64,000 nucleotides of DNA from Microtetraspora glauca (GCA_001570385.1 BBYL01000038.1:1-64000); one strand, 5' to 3'; numbered from the stretch's first letter, positions 1 through 10,415 are shown. The notes: generated by a model not told the origin, from the sequence alone. Numbers and translations are program-made.

Positions 1-54
1 GTCTTACGCCGGCCTCCGCAAACCCCCGCCTCCGCGCCCCCCTTTCCCGCCGTA
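1..54 (+). repeat. Left copy of a 54-bp inverted repeat
   Basis: These bases match the reverse complement of 1869-1922 at 52 of 54 positions, with mismatches at 18 and 44. Both copies begin GTCTTACGCCGG at the outer end. The repeat starts at base 1 of the window, so it may continue to the left. The two copies bracket the serine hydrolase gene. They could be transposon-type terminal repeats or a duplicated upstream region. No transposase is visible between them. Confidence 0.8.
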
Positions 55-99
55 GCATCCCGGTCTGGACGCACTTCCTGGCATGGACGGGTTCAGGGA

Positions 100-310
100 G
101 ACGTCCCCCGGCGCCCCGGCGTGGCCGCGTTCCGCAGTGAGGAAGCGTTCCGCGGTGAGGGAGTGTTCCGACGTGAGGAAGCGTTCATGGAGACGTTTCC
201 CGGTCTAGGAGCGCTCCGCAGTCCGGGCGTCTTCTCCGCTCTGGACGCCTTCCCGGGGGTGGGCGCGTTCCCCGGTCCGGGAGCGCTCCGCGGTCGGGCG
301 TCTCCGCCGA
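100..310. repeat. Degenerate short tandem repeats
   Basis: Loose repeats built on GCGTTCCG-GTGAGG and GGTCCGGGAGCGCTCCG units recur about every 15-30 bp. They encode the arginine-rich tail of the hydrolase frame and continue past its stop codon. This looks like decayed minisatellite DNA rather than a protein domain. Confidence 0.45.
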
Positions 311-1765
311 CCTTGAGGCGGCTTCCCCTTGCGTCGCCTCGGCTGTTGGCGCGTGGTTCTGACGTCTCCCATGGTTCTGGCCCAGTGCGCGGAGCTTTCT
401 GATCGTGTGCACAGCCCAGTTCCTCTGCACGGCCCATCGCCGCCCGACCATGCCGTAGGCAGCGGGCCCGGCTCGGCCCGGGGTCGGCGACGAACGTAAC
501 GTGTTGCCCTGCCAGGCGCCAGCCGCGACGACAGGGCGGCCGAGCGGCGAACTTTCCCGCCATTCGCCGTGGCCGACCTCGACGTTGAGGAACGACCCGA
601 ATCGCAGGAGCCATCCACCGGCCACGGGATCGACGATCACCGTGGTTCCGTCGGGCAGAGCCGAATCCTCGGCGGAGGCGTCGAGTCTCGCCTTGACGGG
701 ACGCTCCGGGGCGGCCGAACCCGGCACCGGCGCGAGTGACAGCCGCCGCAGCCGATCGGCGAGGATCTCGTCGTCCCGGGCGCTTCCCGCGTGGTCCATG
801 CCGGGCAGCAGGCAATCCCATATTGCGTCGAGCACTGCCTGTGCCTGCGTATTGGCGCCGGTCACGGCGACCACGAGACCGTGTGACGGGATGACTACGC
901 ATTGCTGGCCGAAAGAGCCGTCACTGTGGTAACCGTGACGCGACATCCAGAACTGGTAACCGTAACCGCAAAGGTAGTCAGCGTCCCCCGACCCGTCCTC
1001 GAGTGGCAGGGTATCGATGTGCCGTCTGGTCGCGAGCTCCACCCATTCGCGCGGGACGAGCCGCCGGTCGCCCCAAAGGCCTCCGCGCAGGAGCAGTTCA
1101 CCGAAGGCGGCGACGGCCTCGGTCGTGAGGTGCAGTCCGTGGAATCCGAAGGCGGCACCGCTCGCCACCCGGTCCCATTCGGCGTGGTCGACGCCCATCG
1201 GCTTGAAGAGGCGCTCGTCGAGCAGTTCCGGGAGGCCGCGGCCCGTGACCCGTTCCACCATCCGGGCCAGGATGAAGGTGGTCGGATTGTCGTAGGCGTG
1301 CCGTGTTCCCTCGGCCTCGGGAAACGGTACGCGCAGGAAGCCCTTCACAAGGTCGCCCGGTTCCAGTTGCCAGGCCTCGGCGAGGCTGTCCGTGCGGTGT
1401 CCGGCCGTCATGGACAGCAGGTGGTGAACGGTGAGGCGGCATCCCTGCTCCGAGATGTCGGCCGGAACGTGGTCGGGCAACACGTCCACCACCCGATCGT
1501 CCAGCGAGAGCAGCCCGTCGGCGATCGCGAGCCCCACGGCGACCGAGGTGAACGACTTGGTCAGCGAGTAAAGAAGGTGCGGGCGTTCGGCCGAGTACGG
1601 CGCCCACCAGCCTTCAGCGACGACGTGACCGTGGCGTACGACCATGATGGAGTGACACTCGACGGATTGCGCTTCGAGCCGGTCCAGCAGCGCGGCGACC
1701 GCGCGGGACGACACCCCCGACGCGGCCGGTGTCGACCGCGGCAGTAGTGCGCGTTGAGAAGGCAT
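185..1765 (-). CDS. Serine hydrolase, beta-lactamase/penicillin-binding family, with aberrant C-terminus
   Basis: A class C beta-lactamase-fold hydrolase of 526 residues. The catalytic S-L-T-K tetrad (SxxK) is at residues 67-70, a Tyr-Asp-Asn motif follows near residue 190, and an H-S-D-G stretch corresponds to the third active-site box. The ATG at 1765 was chosen because the residues before it are proline-rich and look non-coding. No signal peptide is evident. The last 100 or so residues are basic, repetitive and unlike the family. They begin at a perfect 5-bp tandem duplication (AACGT twice, 493-502); removing it restores N-T-F-V-A-D, the ending typical of this family. The gene is therefore probably frameshifted near its end. 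The substrate is unknown. Confidence 0.8.
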   Translation of the reverse strand: MPSQRALLPRSTPAASGVSSRAVAALLDRLEAQSVECHSIMVVRHGHVVAEGWWAPYSAERPHLLYSLTKSFTSVAVGLAIADGLLSLDDRVVDVLPDHVPADISEQGCRLTVHHLLSMTAGHRTDSLAEAWQLEPGDLVKGFLRVPFPEAEGTRHAYDNPTTFILARMVERVTGRGLPELLDERLFKPMGVDHAEWDRVASGAAFGFHGLHLTTEAVAAFGELLLRGGLWGDRRLVPREWVELATRRHIDTLPLEDGSGDADYLCGYGYQFWMSRHGYHSDGSFGQQCVVIPSHGLVVAVTGANTQAQAVLDAIWDCLLPGMDHAGSARDDEILADRLRRLSLAPVPGSAAPERPVKARLDASAEDSALPDGTTVIVDPVAGGWLLRFGSFLNVEVGHGEWRESSPLGRPVVAAGAWQGNTLRSSPTPGRAGPAAYGMVGRRWAVQRNWAVHTIRKLRALGQNHGRRQNHAPTAEATQGEAASRSAETPDRGALPDRGTRPPPGRRPERRRRPDCGALLDRETSP

Positions 1766-1868
1766 CAGGCACCCTACCGCCAGGGAGTAGGGCTGCGGCG
1801 AAGTGTGCGGATGACTCGGGAGCCGGCTGTGGGCCGGAGGAGGCGCCCGATCGGGTGTCGAGTACGTG

Positions 1869-1922
1869 TACGGCGGGAGAGGGGGGCGCGGAGGCGGGGG
1901 TTTGTGGAGGCCGGCGTAAGAC
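1869..1922 (-). repeat. Right copy of the 54-bp inverted repeat
   Basis: Read on the minus strand from 1922, this copy starts GTCTTACGCCGG like the left copy. It lies about 105 nt upstream of the serine hydrolase start, so it may also carry that gene's promoter. Similarity ends abruptly at the inner edge on both sides. Confidence 0.8.
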
Positions 1923-2044
1923 CGTGCCAGCAACCACCGCGCCCGCGACGGCCGCGAGAGCGGCATCACCAGAGGCCCGCTATCACGGCCGGCCGGAGCA
2001 AGCGGCGACCATGATCCACGATGTCAGGCGACACGGCTCCAGCG

Positions 2045-2935
2045 CTACGCGTGGAGTTCGCCGGACCAGATGGTGACGGCCTGGCCGACGAGTTCGACGC
2101 GCTCGCCCTTGATGGTGGTGCGCATCACGCCGGACCGCGCTGACAACTGCGCGCCGACAAGGGTGTCGCGTCCCAGTTTGGCCGACCAGTACGGGGCGAG
2201 CACGCAGTGAGCCGATCCGGTCACCGGGTCCTCGGGGACGCCGACGCGGGGCGCGAAGAACCGGGAGACGTAGTCGGGTTCCCCGAATGTCGTAAGCCCG
2301 GCGCCCTCTGAAGAGAGTCCGACCGGTGACACGTGCTCGGGTCCACCTGTTGGTACGGAGGCGGTTCCTGCCGTCGGTGTGTGCGTGGAGGCGGCGGGGG
2401 CGGTCACGATGACGGCTCGGACATCGAAGGCGGCCAGCGCGTCGATGTCAGGAGTCAGATCGCGCACTGCCTGTTCCGATTCGACCTCGGCGAGTAGATC
2501 GAACCCGCCCATTCCGGTCCACCGTACGGGAACGCCGAGGGCCTCCGCCAAACCGCTCGGCGGGGTGATTTCCGACGGGGAATGCGCCGGGAAATCCATC
2601 ACTATCGAGCCGTCTTCTGACTGGTCGACGGAGAGAATTCCACTCTTTGTCGCAAATTCGATCTTGCCTTCGGCGAGACCCGTCGAATAGAGCACATGTG
2701 CCGCCGCGAGGGTGGCGTGCCCGCACAGCGCGACCTCAACGGATGGTGTGAACCAGCGTAGCGAGTACCGTCCCGAGGCGTCGGGTCCGAGTACGAACGC
2801 GGTTTCCGAGTGACGCATTTCGGCGGCGACGGACTGCATCCAAGAATCAGCGGCCGAGGCTTCCAGCAAACAGACGGCCGCCGGGTTACCCTTGAAGGGT
2901 TGGTCGGTGAACGAATCGACGGTGAAGATACGCAT
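2045..2935 (-). CDS. PhzF family isomerase/epimerase
   Basis: A 296-residue protein of the diaminopimelate-epimerase-like PhzF fold. It begins with the family signature R-I-F-T-V-D-S-F-T and has the SETAF motif, whose Glu (about residue 44) is the catalytic acid/base in PhzF. The C-terminal half carries D-P-V-T-G-S-A-H, also typical. Family members isomerise small hydroxy or amino acids; there is no phenazine cluster here, so the substrate cannot be named. A short insertion rich in Thr/Pro/Gly (about residues 180-205) is unusual. It stands alone, divergent from the sepF-like gene. No ribosome binding site precedes the ATG, so a leaderless transcript is possible. Confidence 0.9.
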   Translation of the reverse strand: MRIFTVDSFTDQPFKGNPAAVCLLEASAADSWMQSVAAEMRHSETAFVLGPDASGRYSLRWFTPSVEVALCGHATLAAAHVLYSTGLAEGKIEFATKSGILSVDQSEDGSIVMDFPAHSPSEITPPSGLAEALGVPVRWTGMGGFDLLAEVESEQAVRDLTPDIDALAAFDVRAVIVTAPAASTHTPTAGTASVPTGGPEHVSPVGLSSEGAGLTTFGEPDYVSRFFAPRVGVPEDPVTGSAHCVLAPYWSAKLGRDTLVGAQLSARSGVMRTTIKGERVELVGQAVTIWSGELHA

Positions 2936-3100
2936 GCGGGTGATGCTATCGACGCCGTGAATGCGGCCTGGCGCGGGGGCGTACGCCGGACAAAATGAAA
3001 TTCAGTCGGGCGTGTCGCCCGCCTGGGGCCGAATCGGTGGTTACTGTCCTTTCTATCGGGGTAGCCCAATGCGGCCGGATCTCGGGGAAAGGAAGTGCCG

Positions 3101-3481
3101 ATGGGGGCAGTGCGCAAGGTGGCGAGCTACCTTGGTCTGGGCGCCGTTGAGCAGTATGACGAGCCCTATGGCGACGAGGAATACGAGGATGACTGGATGC
3201 CGGCGTCGGAGCGGGCGGCCAGGCGTTGGCAGCCTGCGGAGCAGCCCGCACGGATCGTGATGGTCCGTCCGCAGAAGTACGACGACGCTTTGACGGTTGG
3301 ACGACACTTCCGCGAGGGGCACGCGGTGGTCATGGATGTGGTCGGCATGTCGATGGCCGAGGCCACCCGGATGGTGGATTTCGCGGCCGGCTTGGCGTAC
3401 GGCTGCGAGGGGCGGATCGAGCGGATCGCCGAGAAGGTCTTCCTGCTGACTCCTGCCAACGTCGAAGTCTCCATGGTCTGA
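3101..3481 (+). CDS. SepF-like cell division protein
   Basis: 126 residues with the SepF layout: an N-terminal amphipathic stretch (M-G-A-V-R-K-V-A-S-Y-L-G-L) that binds membrane, an acidic linker, and a C-terminal SepF domain starting near I-V-M-V-R-P-Q-K-Y-D-D-A. SepF anchors FtsZ at the division site. Actinobacteria often have several paralogues; the classic one lies beside ftsZ in the dcw cluster. This copy is away from any division genes, so it is probably a secondary paralogue. The ATG at 3101 is preceded by GGGAAAGGAAG at good spacing, better than the GTG two codons upstream. A strong hairpin follows the stop. Confidence 0.9.
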   Translation: MGAVRKVASYLGLGAVEQYDEPYGDEEYEDDWMPASERAARRWQPAEQPARIVMVRPQKYDDALTVGRHFREGHAVVMDVVGMSMAEATRMVDFAAGLAYGCEGRIERIAEKVFLLTPANVEVSMV

Positions 3482-3482
3482 C

Positions 3483-3531
3483 GCCGAGCCGGGCTTCCGG
3501 GCCTCTTTCTATCCGCCCGTCCCGGCTCGGC
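3483..3531 (+). terminator. Hairpin after the sepF-like gene
   Basis: Perfect 11-bp arms GCCGAGCCGGG (3483-3493) and CCCGGCTCGGC (3521-3531) begin directly after the stop codon. There is no T-tract, which is common in high-GC actinobacterial terminators. The remaining bases to 3753 show no gene. Confidence 0.65.
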
Positions 3532-3753
3532 CCGTAGAACGACACCGTAGAGCGCACCGGCTCCCGTGATCAGGCAGCGGCCGGAACGGCTGCGAGAAGC
3601 CCGAGCTCCGGCAGGCGTCACCACGTCGAGACAGGCATGCGGCCGGCCACAGCGGTGGCGCGGCACCTGTCCGGCATGGGACCAGAGAGCACATCCCACG
3701 ACGACGTACATGGAGAAGGCCACGGTGGTCCGGCCGTAGAAGGACGACCGCGG

Positions 3754-5073
3754 TCAGGCGGCGCGGGGGCCGCGCCGGAGCAGGCGGGTGAGCTCGCCGA
3801 AGTCCTCGGTGGCGGCGTCGGCGCGTTTCAGCGACTCTCTCGCGTGCTCGTGCAGCGCCCAGACCGCGCCTTCGGCGGTCTCGTTCAGCTCGGCGAGCCG
3901 CGCCTGGACGAAGTCGAGATCGGCCTGCTCCTGAACCCGGCGCTTCCACAGGAGGAAGCCACCCCAGCCGGCGACGGCGATCCCGGCGAGCGCGGCCACG
4001 AGGTGGACCGCGAAACCGGTGCCGAGCAGGACGACGCCGATGCCGATGAGAACATACCCCAGCCAGTTTCCCCGGCGGTTCCGCACGGACTCGGTGACGA
4101 CGCCGTGCTCGGCCGCGTGCATGGAATTGCGATCGGGGCCTTCGGGGCGAAGGATCACGGGATGGCCGAGCACCGGTACGGTCACCGCCTCGGGAGGCGG
4201 CTCCTGGGCGGCGTGCAGGAGTGACTCCGCCGCCGCCTTCACCGCGGGGGCGGCGACATGGAGGGCGAGCGCCGCCAGGTGGGGTTCCGCGCCGGGCTGG
4301 ACGTCCTGGAGCAGATGGCCCCGGAGCGAGCTGAGCGGCCCCTCATGGCCTCCTTGCCCGATCAGCGTACGCAGGACGGCGATGGGCTCGGCATCGGGCC
4401 ACACCGATCCAGTCACGATCTTGGAGACCGTGACGGGCTGCCGGGAGGAGGTGATCTCGGCGCAGCGCTCGCGCAGGCGGGTGAGCCGGTCGGCGGCCTG
4501 GGCCGGGGCGGCGATCTCGGGGATCTCGGCCAGCTGGGGAAAGTCCTTGAGTGAAGGCGGTACGACGATCGCGGGATCGTCGGGGACGAGGGCCTCCAGC
4601 CAGAGCGCGTCCTCGGCGGGGACGGCGACCGCGTCGAGCTTGCGGAGCACGAAGATCTTGCCGACCGGCCCGTACGCGCCGCGAGCCGCGGCGAGCCACA
4701 CCGCCCGCTGGCCGGAGGTCACCGGGCGGTCGTCGCTGAGGTCGCCGAAGGCCGTGCCGAGCCAGGAGGCGTGGATGCGGTCGCCGTGGCCGGCGACGGC
4801 GAGGGCGAGGCAGAGGAACAGCGCGGTGCGGCCCTCGTCGAGGCGGGCGGCGCGGGAGAGGGGTTCCATCGCGTCTTCGCCCGCCATGGTGAGGACCAGG
4901 GCCTGCACGGCGGGGGCGAGCCAGTAGTCCGGCACGTCGTCGAGACCGGGCGGCGCTACGGGCGCGCTCCCGTCGGCGGTGAGGTGGACCAGGAGCGCCT
5001 CAGCGTACCGATGCAGTTCGGTGGTGTCGGCGAGACCCGCGACGTCGGGGTTCTTGCTCAGGTCCATGCTCAA
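3754..5073 (-). CDS. Membrane protein of unknown function with two transmembrane helices
   Basis: 439 residues that I cannot assign to a family. The first 300 residues are soluble, helical and rich in Ala/Leu/Pro. Two adjacent hydrophobic segments (about 340-380; L-G-Y-V-L-I-G-I-G-V-V and A-A-L-A-G-I-A-V-A) are separated by a few residues. The C-terminal 60 residues are charged and probably coiled-coil. The helical pair would place both termini on the same side. A TTG start (5073) has GGGGAG nine bases upstream; the ATG two codons later is an alternative. It is followed after 200 bases by argS, transcribed the same way. Confidence 0.7.
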   Translation of the reverse strand: MSMDLSKNPDVAGLADTTELHRYAEALLVHLTADGSAPVAPPGLDDVPDYWLAPAVQALVLTMAGEDAMEPLSRAARLDEGRTALFLCLALAVAGHGDRIHASWLGTAFGDLSDDRPVTSGQRAVWLAAARGAYGPVGKIFVLRKLDAVAVPAEDALWLEALVPDDPAIVVPPSLKDFPQLAEIPEIAAPAQAADRLTRLRERCAEITSSRQPVTVSKIVTGSVWPDAEPIAVLRTLIGQGGHEGPLSSLRGHLLQDVQPGAEPHLAALALHVAAPAVKAAAESLLHAAQEPPPEAVTVPVLGHPVILRPEGPDRNSMHAAEHGVVTESVRNRRGNWLGYVLIGIGVVLLGTGFAVHLVAALAGIAVAGWGGFLLWKRRVQEQADLDFVQARLAELNETAEGAVWALHEHARESLKRADAATEDFGELTRLLRRGPRAA

Positions 5074-5280
5074 CGCAGAACGCTCCCCGAGAAGGTGACG
5101 AAATGCCGCCGACTGAAGAACCGCCCCTGGCGGTGGCCACGCGCGCTGCGGGGATCGGCGGACACTCCCTTGACCGGGTCAAGACTAGACCGTCGCGGCG
5201 GCATATCTGGACGAGACGCGCCGAACGGCGAGCGGGGACTTGCCCCGCCCGGAACCGGCGGCTCCGGGCGGGGAGAGCCG

Positions 5281-7002
<1,722 letters not shown>

Positions 7003-7055
7003 GCGCTCAAGTTTATCGACGGCCGTCCATCCGTTTTCCAGCTCGGAAACGCGCG

Positions 7056-8111
7056 TCACCAGAGCCGATGAGATCTCGGGATGGAGGCGATCCGCTCACC
7101 GATGCGGGTGACGATCTCGCCGGCGGCCAGGCGCGCGGCGAGTTCGCACGCCGCGGCCACGCCGCCGGCCCTGGACGAGCCGTGTGCGATGACGACGGTC
7201 CCGTTCAGGCCGAGCAGTACGGCACCGCCGTGGGCCTCGGGGTCGAGCCGGCGGTAGAGCTCGCGCAGCCGGGGGCGCTGGAGCATGCCGCCGAACCGCG
7301 CCACCGCGCTCTCCTCGATCGTCTCCCTGAACTGTCCGAAGGCGTACCTGATGCTGCCTTCGAGTGTCTTGAGCGCGACGTTCCCGGTGAAGCCGTCGGC
7401 GACGACGACGTCGACCCGGCCGGTGAGCAGGTCGTGCCCCTCGATGTTTCCATCGAAGTCGATCCCGGGCGTGCCGGAGAGCAGTTCGTGTGCACGTTTG
7501 ATGAGCTTGTTGCCCTTCTCGGCCTCGGACCCGATCGTGAGCAGCCCGACCCGAGGCCGGGGAAGATCGAGCGCGGTCTGGGCGAAGGCCACGCCGAGGT
7601 GCGCGAACTGGACCAGCATCTCGGGCTTGGCGTCGGCGTTGGCGCCCGCGTCGAGGAGCACGGTGGGCGTCGGCCGGGTCGGGAGGGTGACCGCGATGGC
7701 GGGCCGTCCGACGCCGTGCTGTCCGCGCAGCCGGAGCTTTCCGGTCGCCACCACTCCGGCGGTGGATCCGGCGGAGACGACGGCGGACGCGTCTCCGCGC
7801 CGCAGGAGGTGGCAGGCGACGGCGATGCTGGAGCGGGGGCGGCGCAGGCTGGCGAGCGCGCCCTCGTCCATGGCGAGCGCCTCTTCGGCGCGTACGATGG
7901 GGATCTCCGCGGTGGCGTCGTACGCGGCGAGCGCCTCGTAGAGCAGCCGCGGCTGGCCCACGAGGACCACGGGGATCCCGCGTTCCCTGACCGCCTGTAC
8001 GGCTCCCGCCACGATCTCGCCGGGAGCGTTGTCCCCTCCCATGGCGTCGAGGGCGACCGGCAGCGCCCCGACTGGGCCCGGGTCGGGCGCAACGCGGTCC
8101 AATCGGTTCAC
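7056..8111 (-). CDS. plsX: Phosphate acyltransferase PlsX
   Basis: PlsX converts acyl-ACP and phosphate to acyl-phosphate, the first step of phospholipid synthesis in the PlsX/PlsY route. The 351 residues contain the N-terminal signature V-A-L-D-A-M-G-G-D-N-A-P, the V-S-A-G-S-T-A-G motif, and L-L-D-A-G-A-N-A-D. The family usually neighbours rpmF, acpP and rnc; here it sits upstream of argS instead, so it may be a second PlsX homologue. The start is a GTG at 8111, about 15 residues longer than typical; a shorter start near V-A-L-D-A-M-G is possible. Confidence 0.92.
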   Translation of the reverse strand: MNRLDRVAPDPGPVGALPVALDAMGGDNAPGEIVAGAVQAVRERGIPVVLVGQPRLLYEALAAYDATAEIPIVRAEEALAMDEGALASLRRPRSSIAVACHLLRRGDASAVVSAGSTAGVVATGKLRLRGQHGVGRPAIAVTLPTRPTPTVLLDAGANADAKPEMLVQFAHLGVAFAQTALDLPRPRVGLLTIGSEAEKGNKLIKRAHELLSGTPGIDFDGNIEGHDLLTGRVDVVVADGFTGNVALKTLEGSIRYAFGQFRETIEESAVARFGGMLQRPRLRELYRRLDPEAHGGAVLLGLNGTVVIAHGSSRAGGVAAACELAARLAAGEIVTRIGERIASIPRSHRLW

Positions 8112-8176
8112 CTCACGAGTCTGCCACCTGCGCGGATCGTTGGCGCGAGCGTAGACCGTACGTGCGAGCGGGACGG

Positions 8177-8818
8177 TCAGCCGTGCCAGGGAGAGTGCAC
8201 GTCGGTGGCGACCCGCGACAGGATGATCTTTCCGAAGCGGGCCTTTCCCGTCACCCTGATGAGCGGCCCGTCCCCTTCCTGGCCGCCGGAGACGTGGCGC
8301 TTGGAGAACAGGGCGCTGCCCTCGTCCATGATCCTGGCATTCTCGGGCACGCGAACGATCATCTTGCCGCAGAACGAGTTGAGTTCGAGAGTGATCTCCC
8401 GGCCGGGCAGCACCGCGTCGCGCAGGTCGATGATCAGCGCGCCGAAGACCGAGCGGAGCTCGGTGTGGCGGCCGGCCACCCAGCGCCCGCTGCGGATGAC
8501 CTTGCTGAAGACGGCGGTCACTTCTTGCCGCTCGGCCCTCAGCGCCGTCGTACCGGCGGTGCTGGGGAGGTCGGGGAGGTCGTGGGTGAGGGGGACGAGG
8601 TCGCCAAGCGTCACGGCGGTGTAGGCGGCGGACAGCCGGTCCGCATGCTCCGCGGAGGTGAGACGGCCGGTGGCCAGGCCCTCACCGAGGACGGCCGCGA
8701 CCCTGTCCCGGTCGGCGTCTGAGGCACGCTGGCCTGCGTCTCCATCGCCATATGGGGTCAAGGAAGTCACAAGCCGACGATACTCCCTTTCGCGATATGT
8801 CGCGAGATCTGATGACAT
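8177..8818 (-). CDS. DUF1707 and LiaF-like domain protein
   Basis: 213 residues with no signal peptide. Residues 30-80 form a DUF1707 (SHOCT-like) domain: A-S-D-A-D-R-D-R-V, then L-T-S-A-E-H-A-D-R-L. The C-terminal half (about 95-213) resembles the LiaF/DUF2154 'cell-wall-active antibiotic response' beta-helix, with V-F-G-A-L-I-I-D-L-R-D. Such proteins are abundant in actinobacteria and are often membrane-associated; this one has no clear transmembrane helix. The ATG at 8818 (M-S-S-D-L) was preferred over one five codons upstream. It is divergent from the aminomutase gene, sharing a 140-bp control region. Confidence 0.8.
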   Translation of the reverse strand: MSSDLATYREREYRRLVTSLTPYGDGDAGQRASDADRDRVAAVLGEGLATGRLTSAEHADRLSAAYTAVTLGDLVPLTHDLPDLPSTAGTTALRAERQEVTAVFSKVIRSGRWVAGRHTELRSVFGALIIDLRDAVLPGREITLELNSFCGKMIVRVPENARIMDEGSALFSKRHVSGGQEGDGPLIRVTGKARFGKIILSRVATDVHSPWHG

Positions 8819-8864
8819 ACGGCAGAACCTCACAAGGAAGTTTCCTGCCTGTGGAACCTGCCGT
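8819..8864. promoter_or_regulatory. Dyad between the DUF1707 gene and kamA-like gene
   Basis: ACGGCAG (8819-8825) and CTGCCGT (8858-8864) are perfect inverted arms. Imperfect inner pairing (CACA and TGTG) lies between them. The motif GAACCT also recurs at about 8826, 8854 and 8890. It sits immediately upstream of both divergent genes and could be a shared operator. No regulator gene is adjacent. Confidence 0.35.
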
Positions 8865-8959
8865 GGAGGCGGTGACTCGGGTTATATGGGAACCTCAGAC
8901 GCGCGACGGGGGTAGTTGGTTTACACAGTTCCCAAAACCTACCGAGAAAGGAAGGCCGA

Positions 8960-10279
8960 GTGATCGTTAGCGAAAGCAAGCGAGGCTTCCGGGCCTACAC
9001 CACCAAACATCTCGACGAGCTTCTCGGCCGCGGCGGCCTCGATGAGGCGGCCCGGTTGCGGGTCCGCGCCGTGGCGACGGTCCTGCCGTTCCGCACGAAC
9101 GCCTACGTCGTCGACGAGCTGATCGACTGGTCGGCCGTCCCCGACGACCCGATCTACCGGCTCGTCTTCCCGCAGGAGGACATGCTGCCCGAGGCCGACG
9201 TTTCACGGCTGGCAGGCCTACTGCGCGACGGCGCGCCGGCGACGCGGGTTCAGGAGGCGGCCCGCGAGATCCGGATGCGGCTCAACCCGCATCCGGCCGG
9301 GCAACTCGAACTCAACGTGCCCCGTGTGGGTGGGGAACCCGTTCCGGGGTTGCAGCACAAGTACCCCGAGACCGTGCTGTTCTTCCCGAAGCAGGGCCAG
9401 ACCTGCCACGCGTACTGCACCTACTGCTTCCGCTGGGCCCAGTTCATCGGCGAGCCCGACCTCAAGATGGCGTCCGACGACATCGGGAACCTCGTCGAGT
9501 ACGTCAAGTCCCATCCCGAGGTGACGAGCATCCTCTTCACCGGCGGCGACCCGATGATCATGAGTGAGGCGGTCCTCCGCCGGTACATCGATCCGCTGCT
9601 CGGGCTGGAGCAGATCGAGTCGATCCGCATCGGCACCAAGTCCCTGGCGTACTGGCCGGACAGGTTCGTCGGCGATCCCGACGCCGACGCGACGCTCAAG
9701 CTCTTCGCCGAGGTGGTCGAGTCGGGCAAGAGCCTCGCTTTCATGGCGCACTTCTCGCACCCGCGCGAACTCGAACCCGACATCGTCCAGACGGCGGTCG
9801 GGCGGATCCTGGAGAGCGGGGCGACGATCAGGACACAGGCGCCGCTCATCCGCTCCATCAACGACAGTCCCGGCGTCTGGTCCCACATGTGGCGGCGGCA
9901 GACCGCCATGGGCATGATCCCTTATTACATGTTCGTCGAGCGCGACACCGGCCCACAGGACTACTTCGCGGTCAAGCTCGCGGACGCTCACCGGATCTTC
10001 CGTGACGCGTACGCGCAGGTGTCCGGGCTGTGCCGGACCGTCAGAGGGCCGTCCATGTCGGCCACCCCCGGAAAGGTCTGCGTCGACGGCGTCGCGGAGG
10101 TCGCCGGAAAGCGCGTCTTCGTCCTCCATTTCATCCAGGCGCGGGATCCCGAACTGGTCGGGCGTCCCTTCTTCGCCCACTACGACCCGCACGCGGTCTG
10201 GCTCACCGATCTGAGACCGGCGTTCGCGGACCGTTTCCCCTTCGAGTTCTCCGGTGCTTCCAGTCGGCTCAGCGCCTGA
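8960..10279 (+). CDS. KamA family radical SAM aminomutase (lysine 2,3-aminomutase-like)
   Basis: A PLP- and [4Fe-4S]/SAM-dependent enzyme of 439 residues. The radical SAM cluster motif CxxxCxxC is C-H-A-Y-C-T-Y-C (about residues 152-159), followed by the F-T-G-G-D-P-M SAM motif. A Lys in A-T-P-G-K-V-C-V-D-G occupies the place of the PLP lysine of clostridial lysine 2,3-aminomutase (PGGGGK there). Family members move an amino group from C2 to C3 of lysine, arginine or glutamate; the substrate here cannot be read. No acetyltransferase (ablB-type), kamD/E or EF-P-modifying partner is adjacent. GTG start with GAAAGGAAGG upstream. Confidence 0.85.
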   Translation: MIVSESKRGFRAYTTKHLDELLGRGGLDEAARLRVRAVATVLPFRTNAYVVDELIDWSAVPDDPIYRLVFPQEDMLPEADVSRLAGLLRDGAPATRVQEAAREIRMRLNPHPAGQLELNVPRVGGEPVPGLQHKYPETVLFFPKQGQTCHAYCTYCFRWAQFIGEPDLKMASDDIGNLVEYVKSHPEVTSILFTGGDPMIMSEAVLRRYIDPLLGLEQIESIRIGTKSLAYWPDRFVGDPDADATLKLFAEVVESGKSLAFMAHFSHPRELEPDIVQTAVGRILESGATIRTQAPLIRSINDSPGVWSHMWRRQTAMGMIPYYMFVERDTGPQDYFAVKLADAHRIFRDAYAQVSGLCRTVRGPSMSATPGKVCVDGVAEVAGKRVFVLHFIQARDPELVGRPFFAHYDPHAVWLTDLRPAFADRFPFEFSGASSRLSA

Positions 10280-10340
10280 CGCACGGCGGAATCACCCCCT
10301 TCGCCGTCCGTCGCCGGCCTCCGTATCCGTCTGAATTCTC

Positions 10341-10415
10341 AAGCGATCGGAAAATCTGTTCGCCCGGCCTGGGAAGCATGTTTACCGAGCCTTTTTCCCA
10401 GGCCGGGGATCGCTT
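10341..10415 (+). terminator. Large interrupted hairpin after the kamA-like gene
   Basis: A perfect 13-bp stem pairs CCCGGCCTGGGAA (10363-10375) with TTCCCAGGCCGGG (10395-10407). An outer stem pairs AAGCGATC (10341-10348) with GATCGCTT (10408-10415), across a 14-nt one-sided bulge. It is either the terminator of the aminomutase gene or the first element of the following leader. Confidence 0.55.

Noticed and set aside
185..1969. Extended N-terminus of the serine hydrolase up to 1969
   Set aside because: The added residues are Pro/Arg-rich, overlap the inverted repeat and do not resemble the family; ATG 1765 fits better.
3536..3753. Possible short gene between the sepF-like gene and the membrane protein gene
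   Set aside because: No frame has a ribosome binding site or protein-like composition.
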